From an uncultured Mediterraneibacter sp. (GTDB taxonomy: Bacteria > Bacillota > Clostridia > Lachnospirales > Lachnospiraceae): a stretch of 64,000 bases of DNA. Each line of letters begins with the position of its first letter. Position 1 is the first letter of the stretch. Location: positions 41,038 to 105,037 of the forward strand of contig NZ_CAKRDI010000009.1 of assembly GCF_934309415.1 (NCBI RefSeq), written 5' to 3'. Both the position numbers and the translations under genes were made by a program. Shown one piece after another: positions 63,687-64,000 of this stretch. Below the pieces are notes generated by a model. The model ran no database searches, was not told the DNA's origin, and saw only the letters and a list, made by a program, of their open reading frames with translations.

Positions 63687-64000
63687 ATGTTAAATGCAGT
63701 TGGAAGAGATATACCAGAAGAGATTTTGAAAGCAACAGGAAAAGAAGTATTCCAGGGAGTACATCATTTTGACGGATATGTTTACAAAAAACATGGTCCG
63801 GAGACAAAATGTGTCATCAACTCTGATGGAAGCAAGCTTGTAGACAGCATTCACGAAGTACTTGTAAAATGTGGAATCAAAGACGGAATGACACTTGGTT
63901 TCCACCATCATTTCCGTGAAGGTGACTACGTTGTAAATATGGTTATGAGAGAAATCCACGCTATGGGAATCAAGGACATCACAATCTGTGCAAGTTCCCT
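63687..64000 (+). CDS. citF: Citrate lyase alpha subunit, set 3 (N-terminal part)
   Basis: About 104 residues are visible before the window ends. It begins MLNAVGRDIPEEILKATGKEVFQG, and GMTLGFHHHFREGDYVVNMVMREIHAMG matches set 1 CitF rather than set 2. The gene is cut by the window edge. It completes a third DEF set, with its own citC, citX or citG not visible here. Confidence 0.94.
   Translation, partial: MLNAVGRDIPEEILKATGKEVFQGVHHFDGYVYKKHGPETKCVINSDGSKLVDSIHEVLVKCGIKDGMTLGFHHHFREGDYVVNMVMREIHAMGIKDITICASS

Noticed and set aside
1-64000. CRISPR array or cas genes
   Set aside because: No regularly spaced identical repeats and no Cas-like proteins were seen; the repeats present are dispersed palindromes.

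Overview
The window reads as chromosome of a low-GC, strictly anaerobic Firmicute, most likely a gut Lachnospiraceae relative. The support is a pyruvate formate-lyase pair, a lysine riboswitch on dapA, a DUF4317 protein, clostridial-type citrate lyase genes, purine-rich ribosome binding sites throughout, and RepA_N/DnaC and MobC remnants typical of clostridial mobile elements. No species can be named from the sequence alone.

Layout. 1-3.0 kb: a polar amino-acid ABC transporter (binding protein cut by the window edge, two permeases, ATPase). 3.3-4.5 kb: a FliB-like protein. 4.6-7.6 kb: mobile-element debris (DnaC-like ATPase, RepA_N initiator, an IS1634-type transposase lacking its middle). 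7.8-19.6 kb: a large co-directional accessory cluster. It starts with a two-component system made of a 7TM membrane protein with a degenerate kinase region, a soluble PAS histidine kinase and a NarL-type regulator. It continues with a receiver-like protein lacking the phospho-acceptor Asp, a lipoprotein, an SPFH protein with four zinc ribbons, two DUF3592-like membrane proteins, a zinc-ribbon membrane protein, a small CxxC protein, a two-ribbon zinc protein with a C-terminal anchor and a TPM-domain protein. The last gene, an M3-peptidase-like lipoprotein, is cut off by an IS3 remnant. This resembles the B. subtilis ydjGHI envelope-stress genes without a PspA. A mobC remnant (20.3-20.7 kb) and tRNA-Trp follow, so mobile debris lies on both sides of the cluster.

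21.3-34.9 kb is housekeeping: dapA with a lysine riboswitch whose antiterminator can be read directly, a three-subunit molybdenum hydroxylase, two related long foldback elements, a GNAT acetyltransferase, pflB-pflA, a MATE exporter and a DUF4317 protein.

35-56 kb and 62.5-64 kb are devoted to tricarboxylate catabolism. There are three separate citDEF (citrate lyase) sets, two citG genes, and one citC and one citX. Set 1 lies behind a LysR regulator and an aconitase-like / PrpF-like / MatC-like trio that mirrors E. coli ybhD-ybhHIJ. The simplest model is: import of an aconitate-like acid, isomerisation, hydration to citrate, and cleavage to acetate and oxaloacetate. Set 2 has a divergent CitE and is followed by a CitMHS transporter, citG, a second MatC-like carrier and a beta-propeller lactonase. 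Set 3 runs off the right edge behind a GC-rich structured leader.

The remaining genes are a Na/Pi cotransporter, a LysR with paired half-size chromate transporters, and a beta-carbonic anhydrase. A compact type I toxin-antitoxin locus lies at 61.75-62.09 kb, with a decayed partial copy beside it. At least two families of short palindromic repeats (a ~143 bp element with GTTACTGTTCAC ends and a ~166 bp element with CTAGAGTGTGTC ends) are scattered through the window. Some of them supply stop codons or C-terminal residues of neighbouring genes.
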